Origin: Lautropia sp.
Lineage (GTDB): Bacteria; Pseudomonadota; Gammaproteobacteria; Burkholderiales; Burkholderiaceae_E
Direction: 5' to 3'
DNA length: 64,000 nt
Assembly: GCA_030530775.1 (NCBI GenBank)
Contig: JAUMUG010000002.1
Span: 310,001-374,000 of the forward strand
The position numbers were made by a program, and so were the translations under genes. Positions 21,555 to 31,173 of the stretch are shown here, in pieces; the first letter of the stretch is position 1; each line of letters begins with the position of its first letter. The notes under the pieces are model-generated. The model made no database searches and had not been told where the DNA came from. It saw only the letters and a list, made by a program, of their open reading frames with translations.

Positions 21555-22795
21555 GCCAATACCGCAACCACCAGCGTCTTGTCATCATCGGTACGTGCGT
21601 TCACCGCGGCACTGTCCAGATAGCTCAGCAGCTGCCCTGACAACGACCGGATATTTCCACCCGTGCGGGCGCGTTCATCCTGTTCCATCCGGGCCTCGTC
21701 ATCGACGCCGGTGGCAGTTTCCTGCCCCGCAGCAGCACTCGTTTCATTCCATTGCGCGCGATCCGTTTCCGTCGTACCTGCGTCGGCTTCATCGGCAACT
21801 GCCGTAGGCTCGTTTTCGACCGTCACCACCGTGCCCACCCGGGCCATCACGGCAGACTGTCGGCGCAGTCGCTGCGCTTGCACTCTGGGCGGTTCCGATA
21901 CCGCCGAAAAGAACGGAATGAATGGCGTCTTTTCCTCCAGATTCAGCACCTGCCGCTCCAGTCCATCCGAAAACAGGACAAAGCTGTCGAAAGGCTCAAC
22001 AAAGACACGCATGCGAACCGAGTCGGCCGGCGTGTCCGTCACAAAGGACGTGCTCGATGCGTATTCCCCATGTTCCGGCCAGGACAGCACCCGCCAGGCC
22101 GGCGCAACGATCCGTCCAGCCGTCGTATCCTCGTCTGGTGTCGGCCGCCCCTCGACATCGGCTTTCATGATGTCCGGAGCCTTTGCTTCATGGCGGCCGT
22201 CATGGACGACCGTTGCGGCACTTTCTTTGGCCTGATGAGCTGCGCCGGCGCATTCCACCAACCGCTGCAGCGCTGTTTCTTTTTCTTCCGCCCGTCGGGC
22301 CACCACACCACCGTCTCCGACATGGAGCACCAGCGTCCGCCGGCCATCAGACAGCACAAAGACCAGCGTGCAAGCGAAATCCCGGGGTTGTAGGCCACGT
22401 GCCGACGCCGCACTGTGGATGCGCCGCTGCAGCCTTGCGATCCAACGCCGACATTCAGGTTCATCCGGCAGCTGAACGCCACCCGCTGGATCTACCGTGG
22501 AAAGATCACGGTCAGAAGACTGATCGCTACTGCGCTCGGCATAGCGTATCGCCGCCTGCGTCAGTGTGCGACACGTCAACACCGCCCCTTGCCGACCATG
22601 GCTGGCGCTACCCGCCCCATCACTGACGACGGCAATCAACAGCGTCGGTGCCGACTCGATCTGTACGGAAGCTTGGACGGGCGCTGCGACTGGCAGCCGC
22701 AGGACACGGCAGGCATGGGCATCCTGCAACGGCTGACCGTTGTGAACATGTGCCGTACCGATGCACGAAGCCGAAGCCCAATACCATGCGTTCAT
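21551..22795 (-). CDS. PP2C-family Ser/Thr phosphatase (PphC/YegK type)
   Basis: 414-residue predicted phosphatase. The metal-binding motifs of the PP2C fold are visible: PLQDAHA, VSDGAGSASHG, LHVGDGGVV and a terminal DDKTLVV. An inserted acidic, Thr/Glu/Ala-rich region interrupts the domain before the C-terminal part. ATG 22793-22795 follows a strong GGAGGGGAG ribosome-binding site; the frame remains open upstream but lacks family similarity. It lies between the vWA gene and the kinase gene, all on one strand, and is expected to reverse the kinase. Confidence 0.87.
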   Translation of the reverse strand: MNAWYWASASCIGTAHVHNGQPLQDAHACRVLRLPVAAPVQASVQIESAPTLLIAVVSDGAGSASHGRQGAVLTCRTLTQAAIRYAERSSDQSSDRDLSTVDPAGGVQLPDEPECRRWIARLQRRIHSAASARGLQPRDFACTLVFVLSDGRRTLVLHVGDGGVVARRAEEKETALQRLVECAGAAHQAKESAATVVHDGRHEAKAPDIMKADVEGRPTPDEDTTAGRIVAPAWRVLSWPEHGEYASSTSFVTDTPADSVRMRVFVEPFDSFVLFSDGLERQVLNLEEKTPFIPFFSAVSEPPRVQAQRLRRQSAVMARVGTVVTVENEPTAVADEADAGTTETDRAQWNETSAAAGQETATGVDDEARMEQDERARTGGNIRSLSGQLLSYLDSAAVNARTDDDKTLVVAVLA

Positions 22796-22937
22796 CTGCA
22801 CTCCCCTCCGCCCGAAAGAACCGTGCGCCGTACTCCGAGGCACAGCCGGCTCACGCAGGTTCTCCGGTCCAGCGCAGCTGCGACGGTTGCCGCAGGGCAC
22901 CTGGAAATCGTATCGAACCAGACACGGCGGCAGCCAC

Positions 22938-23615
22938 TCAATCGATCACCGCCCAACCCTTGGGCCCGACCGGGCTTTCCAACGCCACCGCTTCGCCCGG
23001 ATTGGAGCGCGATACCGAGCGTAGTGAACTGGACAGCCAGGAGAACAATTGACGAAAAGCCACGCCTTTGAGCTTCAGCGGGTCGCGGACCGAAAGCGCG
23101 CGCAGCAACTCCATATTGGCCTGATCCACCCCGACCGCATAGAACAGAAACTCCTTGCCCGCCTCGCCATCGGCAATGGCCTGTGCGGCCGCGCGGCAGT
23201 CATCGGTCGGCTCACCATCGGTGATCAGAAAGATCCACGGCCGATAATAGGCGATACCCGCCTGCCGATACTGGTTCTTACGCTGGCGCAGTAGGGCGAT
23301 ACCCTTCTCGATGGCCTCACCCATCGGCGTGTTGCCCTGCACATCCAGCAGGGGCGGATTGAACTGGCGGGCATCGACGAAATCCTGCACCACCTGTACC
23401 GGGCCGAAGGTCACAACCCCGACCTCGACGCGCTTGGCACCCAGCGAGTCGGCCTTCAGCTCTTCCTCGAAGGCCCGTAGTCCGCCATTGAGCTCCCGGA
23501 TCTTGTCGCCCCGCATCGACACCGATACGTCGAGCAGCAGCAGGCATGGGCAACGCGGCTCCGGGTTCTCGAAAAATTCGATCGACGAAAAAGGGTTCGC
23601 ATGCATCCCCGTCAT
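22938..23615 (-). CDS. vWA-domain protein (TerY/YegL type)
   Basis: About 225 residues forming one von Willebrand A domain with a full MIDAS: DVSVS (DxSxS), Thr in GNTPMG and Asp in ITDGEPTDD. Near the N-terminus is NPEPRCPC, found in this family. TerY-like vWA proteins pair with a PP2C phosphatase and a kinase in the TerY-P triad described by comparative genomics. ATG 23615 is chosen because GGGAG lies six bases upstream; in-frame ATGs at 23633, 23621 and 23606 are alternatives. It is probably the first gene of the triad operon, 142 bases ahead of the phosphatase. Confidence 0.87.
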   Translation of the reverse strand: MTGMHANPFSSIEFFENPEPRCPCLLLLDVSVSMRGDKIRELNGGLRAFEEELKADSLGAKRVEVGVVTFGPVQVVQDFVDARQFNPPLLDVQGNTPMGEAIEKGIALLRQRKNQYRQAGIAYYRPWIFLITDGEPTDDCRAAAQAIADGEAGKEFLFYAVGVDQANMELLRALSVRDPLKLKGVAFRQLFSWLSSSLRSVSRSNPGEAVALESPVGPKGWAVID

Positions 23616-24118
23616 CCGCATCTCCCAGCCCATGAAAAGATCAACGAAAAGGAGTACCGATTCTAACGCCGGCCTTTCTGTGGGCTGAGAAAAGGATCAC
23701 ATGTCCGACATATCTTCATGCGCGGCAGCGCGAAGTGGTGATCTCACATCGGCACGAACAGGCATCGGCATTGGAAATCAGCATTCAAACACCTGCTCCT
23801 GTTCGAATGACTGCGCCGGATGTGCGGGCCGGTAACCTTACCCCGGCCACACGGCACATGGAGGATGCGCGCGTTCAATCAACGAAACCGTATCGAGCTG
23901 CACATGGTCCAGATACTCATACCGATCTGCACATGGCCCAGATACTCGATGGCCGACAGCACCCCGGCCGACCATTTGCCAAAACCTGCTGCCGTCTCCC
24001 CCTGACGATCGGGGGCGAAGCGACGGAAATGGTTCATATCCATTGCACGGAGCGTACCGCGCTGGCCGCCGGCGCTAGAATGGTCCCCGCAGTTCGAGAC
24101 ACAAGGGAGACTGTGACT
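23616..24118. repeat. intergenic region with a two-copy tandem repeat
   Basis: The region separates the divergent vWA and hydrolase genes. Two 23-29 bp copies of a unit beginning CTGCACATGG, followed by CCAGATACTC, lie at about 23898-23926 and 23927-23950 with a few differences. No gene is convincing here. Confidence 0.5.
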
Positions 24119-24898
24119 ATGACGCGGTTCAACCATCAGGATGGCGAGTATGTCGAGGTTGATGGTGCCCGGCTCTATGTCGAACAGCAAGGCAATCTGG
24201 CCGGGCCACCGCTGATTTTCGTGCCCGGCGGTTTCGGCGAGATCGAGGTCTTCAACAAGCTGACACCGACCCTGGGACGTACGCACCGGCTGATCGGCAT
24301 CGACAGCCGGGGACATGGCAAGTCCACGCTCGGCCCACACCCGCTCAGTTATCGTCGGCTGGCGCAGGATGTGGCGGCTGTGGCCAGTCATCTGCAGCTG
24401 GCCCGCTACAGTGTGCTCGGCCACAGCGACGGCGCCATCGTCGCTCTGCGGCTGGCGGCCGATCCGGCCAACCCGATCGACCGGATCATCCCGATCGGCG
24501 CGCATGGCGATCTGGCCGACGATGACCCGGTACGACGTATCTTTGGCCGTGTGACCGGCGACTACTGGCGCGAGCGCTTTCCGGAAAGCCATGCAAGCTA
24601 TCAGCGGCTGAACCCGGAACCGGATTTCGACCGTTTTGCGCTGATCATGCAGCGTCTATGGTCGTCGAGCGATGCCGACGGCTATCCGGGCGAGAGCATC
24701 CGGCACATCGGTTGCGAAGTGCTGATCGTGCACGGCGACGCCGACCCGCTGGTCAAGCGCAACCATCTGCTGTATCTGATGGCCAATCTGCCGACGAGCG
24801 CCAAGCTGCTCTGTCTGCCCTTCGTCGAGCACGAACCGCACGAGGAGTGCCCGGCACTGATTCTGCCGGCGATCGAGCGCTTTCTGAATCCAGGCTGA
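24119..24898 (+). CDS. alpha/beta hydrolase
   Basis: 259-residue hydrolase with the nucleophile elbow GHSDG (Ser), an oxyanion-hole segment VPGGFGE, an acid in HGDADPLV and a His in FVEHEPHEE, so the Ser-Asp-His triad is complete. The DSRGHGKST motif is typical of the family. The substrate cannot be inferred. ATG 24119 is chosen, with GGGAG nine bases upstream. A GTG six bases earlier is possible. The open frame upstream to 23735 lacks similarity to hydrolases. Confidence 0.85.
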   Translation: MTRFNHQDGEYVEVDGARLYVEQQGNLAGPPLIFVPGGFGEIEVFNKLTPTLGRTHRLIGIDSRGHGKSTLGPHPLSYRRLAQDVAAVASHLQLARYSVLGHSDGAIVALRLAADPANPIDRIIPIGAHGDLADDDPVRRIFGRVTGDYWRERFPESHASYQRLNPEPDFDRFALIMQRLWSSSDADGYPGESIRHIGCEVLIVHGDADPLVKRNHLLYLMANLPTSAKLLCLPFVEHEPHEECPALILPAIERFLNPG

Positions 24899-25080
24899 CT
24901 CAAACCCCTGCTCGTATGCCAACCGACCGTACCCGGCAGCGCGCCGGTTGGTATTCAGCCTTTCCGGCTCTTGACGCAGCCTGTCGCCGGAACCGGTGGA
25001 CCAAGATCCTGTTCAAATACCCTCATTGCATGGCGGAACGGCACCCCTGCCGCCTTTGTCGAGCACGGAGTCGAGAACAC

Positions 25081-25713
25081 ATGTCTCAATCCTCTTTCAT
25101 CTCCATCGATGCCATCGTTTTCGACCTGGGCGGTGTGCTGGTCGATTGGAATCCCCGTCATCTGTACCGCAAGATTTTTGCATCCGAAACCGAGATGGAG
25201 GATTTTCTGGCCAATGTCTGCAGCGGCCCCTGGAATGATGCGCAGGACCGGGGCCGGCCGTGGGCCGAGGCGGTGAAGCTGCTGCAGGCCCAGCATCCGG
25301 CTTACTGGAACGAGATCGACGCCTTTCATTCGCGCTGGGAAGAAATGCTGCACGGCGATCTGCCAGAAACGGTGCAGTTACTGGCGCAGCTGCGCTCGGA
25401 ACCGGTGCGCCTGCTGGCGCTGACCAATTGGTCGGCCGAGACCTTCGCCATCGCCCGCCGACGCTTCGAATTTCTGCAATGGTTCGAGGGTATTCTGGTA
25501 TCGGGCGAAGAAGGCATGGCCAAGCCTGACCCGGAGATTTTTCAGCTGATGGCCAGCCGCCACCGTCTGACACCGGCCCGCACGGTGTTCATCGATGATG
25601 CGGAAAAGAATGTGATTGCCGCCCGCGACCAGGGATGGCAGGCGATTCATTTCACCGGTGCCGATGCGCTGCGCGCCGAATTGCGGGCCAAAGGTTTACT
25701 GACCGCCCGATGA
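25081..25713 (+). CDS. HAD-superfamily hydrolase (YihX-like)
   Basis: 210-residue HAD subfamily IA phosphatase. Motif I is FDLGGVLVDWN (nucleophile Asp), motif II LTNWS, motif III Lys in GMAKPDPEIF and motif IV FIDDAEKNV. The pattern resembles E. coli YihX, a sugar-phosphate phosphatase, but substrate cannot be assigned from sequence. ATG 25081 opens MSQSSFISIDAIVF. It follows the hydrolase by 182 bases on the same strand, with no sign of coupling. Confidence 0.87.
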   Translation: MSQSSFISIDAIVFDLGGVLVDWNPRHLYRKIFASETEMEDFLANVCSGPWNDAQDRGRPWAEAVKLLQAQHPAYWNEIDAFHSRWEEMLHGDLPETVQLLAQLRSEPVRLLALTNWSAETFAIARRRFEFLQWFEGILVSGEEGMAKPDPEIFQLMASRHRLTPARTVFIDDAEKNVIAARDQGWQAIHFTGADALRAELRAKGLLTAR

Positions 25714-26030
25714 CCGAATGAACACGTCATGCCCGCCGTTGCCCATGGATCGCATCGACCCACTACCGGGCAGGCCGTCCGCCACTTTTGGCGCTGATCA
25801 AAGACCGTTACGACATTGCGGACACGACGCTGGAGCGGTTCTCTCGGCTTCGACGAAATTGGCGGATTCCGAGACCGGACGCCCCCTTCGTGGCTTTGAT
25901 CAACGCCTTTGCCTGAAAACACCGAGGGCCGAGCGCCATCGACACAGGCAATCTCGGCCCTGGGTGTTTCATCCACTGGCGGCTGGCCTGCCGCCGGCAG
26001 ACTTCAAGCCAACTGTACGAAAATAACGGA
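25714..26030. other. 317-bp intergenic region
   Basis: Between the convergent HAD gene and rpsT. A GGCGGC/GCCGCC hairpin (25978-25995, six-base loop) lies just beyond rpsT but has no T-tract. No gene is supported. Confidence 0.4.
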
Positions 26031-26294
26031 TCAGGCCATTGCCTTGATGGCGGCGGCCAAGCGGCTCTTGTGGCGAGCAGCGGCGTTCTTGTGGATGATC
26101 TTCTTGTCAGCGATCGAATCGATGACGCTCATCGAAGCGCGGAACTGCGTTTCAGCGGCGGTTTTGTCGCCAGCGGCAACGGCTTTGCGCACCTTTTTGA
26201 TGGCGGTACGCAGACGCGAACGCAGGGCGCTGTTGTGTGCATTCAGTTGAACTGCCTGGCGAGCACGTTTGCGCGCCGACGCGATATTTGCCAT
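26031..26294 (-). CDS. rpsT: 30S ribosomal protein S20
   Basis: Small basic ribosomal protein of 87 residues that binds 16S rRNA in the body of the 30S subunit. [13 protein letters not shown] and the repeated Lys/Arg/Ala helices ([17 protein letters not shown]) are diagnostic. The length matches the family. It stands alone on the minus strand, divergent from murJ, the common arrangement in proteobacteria. Confidence 0.97.
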   Translation of the reverse strand: MANIASARKRARQAVQLNAHNSALRSRLRTAIKKVRKAVAAGDKTAAETQFRASMSVIDSIADKKIIHKNAAARHKSRLAAAIKAMA

Positions 26295-26790
26295 GGAGCG
26301 ATTTCCTCAAAAGAGCCTGTGCTCTGTATACCGACAAGACGGCTGCGCTGCCATCCTGAACGATTTGGTCGTCTGGATGTACCGGAAACGGCTGCCGATG
26401 CGGCCACACGCCGTCGTACACACACCTATCCGGCAAACTAAGCATATCATTATAGCCCGTGATCGGCTTGAGGGACAAGCAACGGCTGACGCGATTCATG
26501 ATGGTTTTCGGGCTGAACCATCGGCCGCCGCCATCCATTCCATGTCGATTCCCTGCCGATTCAGCACCGGGTGCACGACCCGGTTTCGCACCGGTACCGC
26601 ACACCGATGGCGCTGCTTCCCGATCGTTGCGCCGCGCCACCCACCAGCCCCTGGTATGCTGCCCTGGCTGTTACAAAGCGCGTCACACAGCACACGGCAC
26701 GGCTGCTCGCAATATCATCGCGGCTGAAGCGCAAGCCCCCGCTGCTGCTTGCCGCATTGCTTTCCGTCATCACACCTGCCCCCATACGCT
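26295..26790. other. 496-bp intergenic region between rpsT and murJ
   Basis: Holds the divergent promoters for rpsT and murJ. A local AT-rich stretch near 26438-26456 is the likely rpsT promoter area. Open frames in it have shadow composition. No RNA gene was recognised. Confidence 0.4.
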
Positions 26791-28347
26791 GTGAACCTGC
26801 TCCGTGCTGCCGCCACCATCAGCGGCCTGACTCTGCTGTCCCGGATCACTGGGCTGATCCGTGAGACCCTGGTGGCCGCCACTTATGGCGCCGGCCCGAT
26901 GACCGATGCTTTCTTCGTGGCTTTCCGCCTGCCGAACATGCTGCGCCGGATGTTTGCCGAAGGTGCCTTCACGCAGGCTTTCGTGCCGATTCTGGCCCAG
27001 ACCAAGGAAACGCACCCCGAGCAGACCCGCGATGTGCTGAGTGCGGTGGCGACCATGCTGTTCTGGGTGCTGACGCTCGTGGTGGCGATCGGTGTGATGG
27101 CGGCCCCCGGTCTGGTCTGGCTGGTGGCCAGCGGTTTGCGGCAGGATCCGGAAGCCTTCTCGATCGCCGTGCTGATGACACGCTGGCTCTTCCCCTACAT
27201 TCTGCTGATCTCCCTGGTGGCACTGGCTGCTGCCGTGCTGAACCTGTGGAAACAGTTTGCCGTACCCGCTTTTGCGCCAGTGCTGCTGAATCTGTCGATG
27301 ATCGGTGCGGCGCTGTTTCTGAGCCGCTTTTTCGATCCGCCGATTCTGGCGCTGGCCGCCGGAGTGATGATCGGCGGCGTGATCCAGCTGGCCTGGCAGC
27401 TGCCGGCATTGGCAAAAATCGGCATGATCCCGCGCATCCGCCTCGACTTCCGGCGGGTGATCGAGGACCCGACAGTGCGACGAGTGATCAAGAACATGGC
27501 TCCCGTGCTGCTGGCCGTGTCCGTGGCGCAGTTCAGCCTGATCATCAATACGCAGATCGCCTCATGGCTGGCTCCGGGCAGCGTGTCGTGGGTGACCTAT
27601 GGCGACCGTTTGATGGAGTTTCCGACCGCGCTGCTGGGCATTGCGATGGGCACGGTGCTGCTGCCCAGTCTGTCGTCGGCCAACGCGGCCGGCAATCAGC
27701 AGCGCTACAGCGATTTGCTGGACTGGGGGTTACGGCTGGCGCTGCTGCTGGCCACGCCGGCCATGCTGGGACTGGCGCTGCTGGCCAAACCGCTGACCGC
27801 CCTGCTCTATCACTACGGGGCCTTCAGTGCGCATGATCTGCAGATGACGGCACAGACCGTGACGGCCTATGGCGCAGGGCTGTTCGCCCTGACTGCAGTA
27901 CGCATTCTGGCACCGGGCTTCTTTGCCAAGCAGGATGTGCGCACCCCGGTGAAAATCGCCATCTCGGTGCTGGTCTGTACGCAGCTGATGAACCTGGCTC
28001 TGGTACCCTGGCTCGCCCATGCCGGACTGGCCCTGTCGATTTCGCTGGGTGCCTGGCTCAATGCCGGATGGCTGCTGCGCGGACTCAGAAAACGCGGCGC
28101 CTATCGCCCGCAGGCCGGCTGGCCCCGCTTCGTCGTGCAGGTGCTGATCGCGCTGACGGCGCTGGGTGCCCTGCTGACCTGGGGCAATCAGCAGTTCGAC
28201 TGGGCGGCGCTGCAGGCCGAACCCTGGCTGCGCGGCACCATCGTACTGGGTCTGGTGGTGGGCGGCGCACTGGTCTATTTTGCCGTGCTGCTGGCACTGG
28301 GGATGAAGCCAAAGGAACTGATCCGCCCCCCGAAAGAAGACGCTTGA
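26791..28347 (+). CDS. murJ: lipid II flippase MurJ
   Basis: MATE-like membrane flippase that moves lipid II across the inner membrane for peptidoglycan synthesis; 518 residues with about 14 helices. The N-terminus NLLRAAATISGLTLLSRITG and the FRLPNMLRRMFAEGAF motif are diagnostic. The start is taken as GTG 26791 because it matches the family N-terminus; an ATG 42 bases upstream would add an unrelated segment. The rpsT-murJ divergence is conserved in many beta- and gammaproteobacteria. Confidence 0.95.
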   Translation: MNLLRAAATISGLTLLSRITGLIRETLVAATYGAGPMTDAFFVAFRLPNMLRRMFAEGAFTQAFVPILAQTKETHPEQTRDVLSAVATMLFWVLTLVVAIGVMAAPGLVWLVASGLRQDPEAFSIAVLMTRWLFPYILLISLVALAAAVLNLWKQFAVPAFAPVLLNLSMIGAALFLSRFFDPPILALAAGVMIGGVIQLAWQLPALAKIGMIPRIRLDFRRVIEDPTVRRVIKNMAPVLLAVSVAQFSLIINTQIASWLAPGSVSWVTYGDRLMEFPTALLGIAMGTVLLPSLSSANAAGNQQRYSDLLDWGLRLALLLATPAMLGLALLAKPLTALLYHYGAFSAHDLQMTAQTVTAYGAGLFALTAVRILAPGFFAKQDVRTPVKIAISVLVCTQLMNLALVPWLAHAGLALSISLGAWLNAGWLLRGLRKRGAYRPQAGWPRFVVQVLIALTALGALLTWGNQQFDWAALQAEPWLRGTIVLGLVVGGALVYFAVLLALGMKPKELIRPPKEDA

Positions 28348-28645
28348 TCGATTGACCGGAAAAGAAGACCGACATCCTGCTCCCGTACCAGCCACGGTGC
28401 GGAGCGATCCAGGCCGAGGCCGGCATCGACCATGGTACGTGGCAGTCCCGAGGCAGGCCAGTGAATCTGCTGTGCTGACACGATGAAGAAATCCGGCATA
28501 CGAAACGGCTGGCGAAACATGCGCCAAGACACTGCCCAAGGGTTGTAACGGTGTTGCACAATAGTGGCTCGTGCCCCATGGATCGTGAAGGCAAAAAAAC
28601 GGCCCCGGCGGGTATCGCTTTTTGTCCAGTGAAAAGGAGAAGCCC

Positions 28646-29638
28646 ATGACCACCGTATCCGCGCTCAATCTGGTCCCCGTCCGCGAGGGCCAAACCCACG
28701 CCCAGGCCATCGAGTCGATGCTGTCATTGGCGCAGGAAGTGGAACGGCTGGGCTATCACCGCTACTGGATCTCCGAACACCACAACATGCCGAGTCTGCT
28801 CAGCTCGGCCACGCAGGTTCTGATCGGCCACGTGCTGGCCCATACTCACCGCATCCGGGTGGGCAGCGGGGGCGTCATGCTGCCCAACCACAGCCCGCTG
28901 ATGGTGGCCGAGCAGTACGGCACGCTGGCCACGATCCATCCCGACCGGGTCGATGTGGGTCTGGGCCGTGCGCCCGGCACCGACTACATGACGGCGGCCG
29001 CGCTGCGCCGCCGTAAAAGTGACGTGGCCGAGCGCTTTCCGGAAGATGTGCGTCAACTGCAGCGCTTTTTCGGGCCAGCCGATATCCAGGGTCAGGTACG
29101 CGCCGTACCAGGGATGGGACTGGACGTGCCGATGTATATCCTCGGCTCCAGCACCGAAAGCGCCTATCTGGCCGCGGAGCTCGGCCTGCCCTATGCCTTT
29201 GCCTCGCACTTTGCCCCGCGGATGATGGACATGGCGCTGGAGATCTATCGCCGCGAGTTCAAACCCTCGGCCGTGCTCGCGGAGCCCAGGACCATCCTCA
29301 GCCTGAACGTGATCGCCGCCGAGAGCAACGAAGAGGCCCGGTATCTGGCCACCTCGCAGCAGCAGTTTTTCCTGAACATCGTGCGTGACACCCGCCGGCC
29401 GCTGCAGCCACCAGTCGACAGCATGGAAGGCATCTGGACCGAAAGCGAGGAGGCGATGGCCGCACAGATGCTGGCGTGCTCACTGATCGGCAATCGCGAA
29501 AGCGTGACCGCCCAGTTCAACGACTTACACGAGCGCCTGCGCGCCGACGAATACATGGCCGTCAGCTACATATACGACGAAGTCAAGCAGTACGCCAGCT
29601 ACCAGATGTTCAAAGAGATCGTGTCGGCGACCGGCTGA
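28646..29638 (+). CDS. LLM-class (luciferase-like) flavin-dependent oxidoreductase
   Basis: 330-residue member of the bacterial luciferase-like family, resembling the MsnO8-type subgroup. Characteristic segments are YWISEHHNMP, RVGSGGVMLPNHSP, VAEQYGTL and DVGLGRAPGTD. It would use reduced flavin (FMNH2 or F420-like fold), but the substrate is unknown. ATG 28646 follows AAAGGAG with good spacing. About 300 bases separate it from murJ, and no operon is apparent. Confidence 0.87.
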   Translation: MTTVSALNLVPVREGQTHAQAIESMLSLAQEVERLGYHRYWISEHHNMPSLLSSATQVLIGHVLAHTHRIRVGSGGVMLPNHSPLMVAEQYGTLATIHPDRVDVGLGRAPGTDYMTAAALRRRKSDVAERFPEDVRQLQRFFGPADIQGQVRAVPGMGLDVPMYILGSSTESAYLAAELGLPYAFASHFAPRMMDMALEIYRREFKPSAVLAEPRTILSLNVIAAESNEEARYLATSQQQFFLNIVRDTRRPLQPPVDSMEGIWTESEEAMAAQMLACSLIGNRESVTAQFNDLHERLRADEYMAVSYIYDEVKQYASYQMFKEIVSATG

Positions 29639-29745
29639 GGGCATCCTCCTTGTCCCCACGCTTACGATTCCGGGCATCGTTTCCCGTCCGCCCGGTCTGA
29701 TCGGATACGGTCACGAAACCCTCATGAACCGGACACGGCTCGTGC

Positions 29746-30792
29746 TCATCTCTCGCCCAGCACCCAGTGACGGAAGGAAGCTTCGATCCGCGCGGCATCG
29801 AGGCCGGTGGAGATCACCACCAATTGGGAAGGCTGGCGGCCGGCGGGCCGATCCAACAGATGCTGCGGCGCGTAGATCATGTGCTGCACGCCGTTGATCA
29901 ACACCGGGTTGGCCTCGCCGATGTCGAGGATGCCCTTGATGCGCAACACCGCCTTACCGTGCACGTGCAGCAGCGCCGACAGCCAGACGCCGAAAGCAGT
30001 CCAGTCGATCAGCTGTTCGGTGGTCAGTGCCAGCGATCGAACCCCGTCCTGCGGTTGGAGCGTGCTGCTCGAGGCTGGCACTTCGACGGAAGAAGAAAGT
30101 TCCCCGCCGGAGCGACCGGCGCCCCCAGTCACTTCCAGTATCTGGGCCAGCGCCGGCAAAGCGTCATTCAAGCCCTGGCGCAGGATACGCACCTCCGGCA
30201 CCAGAGCAGACAGCCGTGCGGCCAGGCGCTCGACGCTTTCGGGAGCGACGTCGATCTTGGTGATCAGAATGACATCCGCTGCCGAGACCTGCTGCAGCCA
30301 GATCGGGTTCCGGCTGTCGGCCATCTGCTCGCCATTGACGGCATCGACCACCGTCAGCGTACCCGCCATCCGCAGCTGGTGACGAAGCATCGGGTCGGCC
30401 TGAACGGTGGCGATGATCGGCGTCGGCTCGGCCAGGCCAGTGGTTTCGATGACGATCCGTTTGAAAGGGGGCAGCCGGCCATTGGCGCGCCGGTCGAGCA
30501 GGTCGGTCAGCGTATCCTTCAACTCACCGCGAATCTGGCAGCACAGGCAACCGGAATCCAGCAGCACCACGTCGGGCGAGACCGGCGCAATCAGCTGCTG
30601 ATCGATGCCGATTTCGCCGAACTCGTTGATCAACACGGCGGTGTCGCCATAGTCCTGTTGCGCCAGCATCTTCTGCAGCACGGTGGTTTTGCCGGCGCCC
30701 AAAAAGCCGGTCAGGATGCCGACCGGCGTCGGCCCCATGTGGCTCGCCCCGGCCGGTGGATCAACCGATTGCCGATTCAATTCGATGTTCAC
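29746..30792 (-). CDS. CobW/COG0523-family GTPase metallochaperone
   Basis: 348-residue G3E GTPase. It has a Walker A GFLGAGKTT, the metal-binding CLCC within SGCLCCQIRGEL, ETTGLAEP, and a TKID guanine-specificity motif, followed by the C-terminal CobW domain. Family members insert or deliver metals such as Zn, Co or Fe. It is the last gene of a minus-strand operon after the 112-residue CGLCG protein (36-base gap) and a deacetylase. As the deacetylase family uses a metal, delivery of metal to that enzyme is a reasonable hypothesis. There is no long His stretch. Confidence 0.88.
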   Translation of the reverse strand: MNIELNRQSVDPPAGASHMGPTPVGILTGFLGAGKTTVLQKMLAQQDYGDTAVLINEFGEIGIDQQLIAPVSPDVVLLDSGCLCCQIRGELKDTLTDLLDRRANGRLPPFKRIVIETTGLAEPTPIIATVQADPMLRHQLRMAGTLTVVDAVNGEQMADSRNPIWLQQVSAADVILITKIDVAPESVERLAARLSALVPEVRILRQGLNDALPALAQILEVTGGAGRSGGELSSSVEVPASSSTLQPQDGVRSLALTTEQLIDWTAFGVWLSALLHVHGKAVLRIKGILDIGEANPVLINGVQHMIYAPQHLLDRPAGRQPSQLVVISTGLDAARIEASFRHWVLGER

Positions 30793-30828
30793 GGGAATAG
30801 AGAAACAATTCGCGCCGGATTCACGTTA

Positions 30829-31167
30829 TCACGTGGATCGGGACGGGCCGCCCGTGGCCTGTGGTTCTGCAGCCGCCCAATCCGCCAGCGGATCGAAAGG
30901 CCGGCCGCTGATACGCTCGACGGCACGCCAGATCTGGTCGAGATTGTCGGCCAGCTCGGTTTTGCCCGTCAGACTCTGTACCTGATAGTGGCTGCCCTGC
31001 CAATCAACGACCTTCAACCGCTGTGCGGCCAGCATCCGGTTGATCAGCGCAATACGCCGGCCACGGGCCAGCCGGCGCAGCACGCTGTCGGCACTCTGCG
31101 CACGACGGGCATCGGGCTGGTTGGCCCAATGCGCCTCTTCGGAAAACATGCCGCACAGTCCACACAT
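30829..31167 (-). CDS. small CGLCG-motif protein of unknown function
   Basis: 112-residue protein beginning MCGLCGMFSEEAHWAN, so two cysteines in a CxxC pair lie directly at the N-terminus, followed by Asp/Glu/His and a helical Arg-rich middle. The C-terminal part contains SHYQVQSLTGKTELADNLDQ. It starts six bases after the deacetylase stop. Comparable small proteins next to CobW-like genes occur in other betaproteobacteria, from memory. The role is unknown; metal or cofactor handling is a guess. Confidence 0.7.
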   Translation of the reverse strand: MCGLCGMFSEEAHWANQPDARRAQSADSVLRRLARGRRIALINRMLAAQRLKVVDWQGSHYQVQSLTGKTELADNLDQIWRAVERISGRPFDPLADWAAAEPQATGGPSRST

Positions 31168-31173
31168 GCTGGT

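Noticed and set aside
23898..23950. Short CRISPR-like array
   Set aside because: Only two adjacent copies with no spacer between them and no cas genes.
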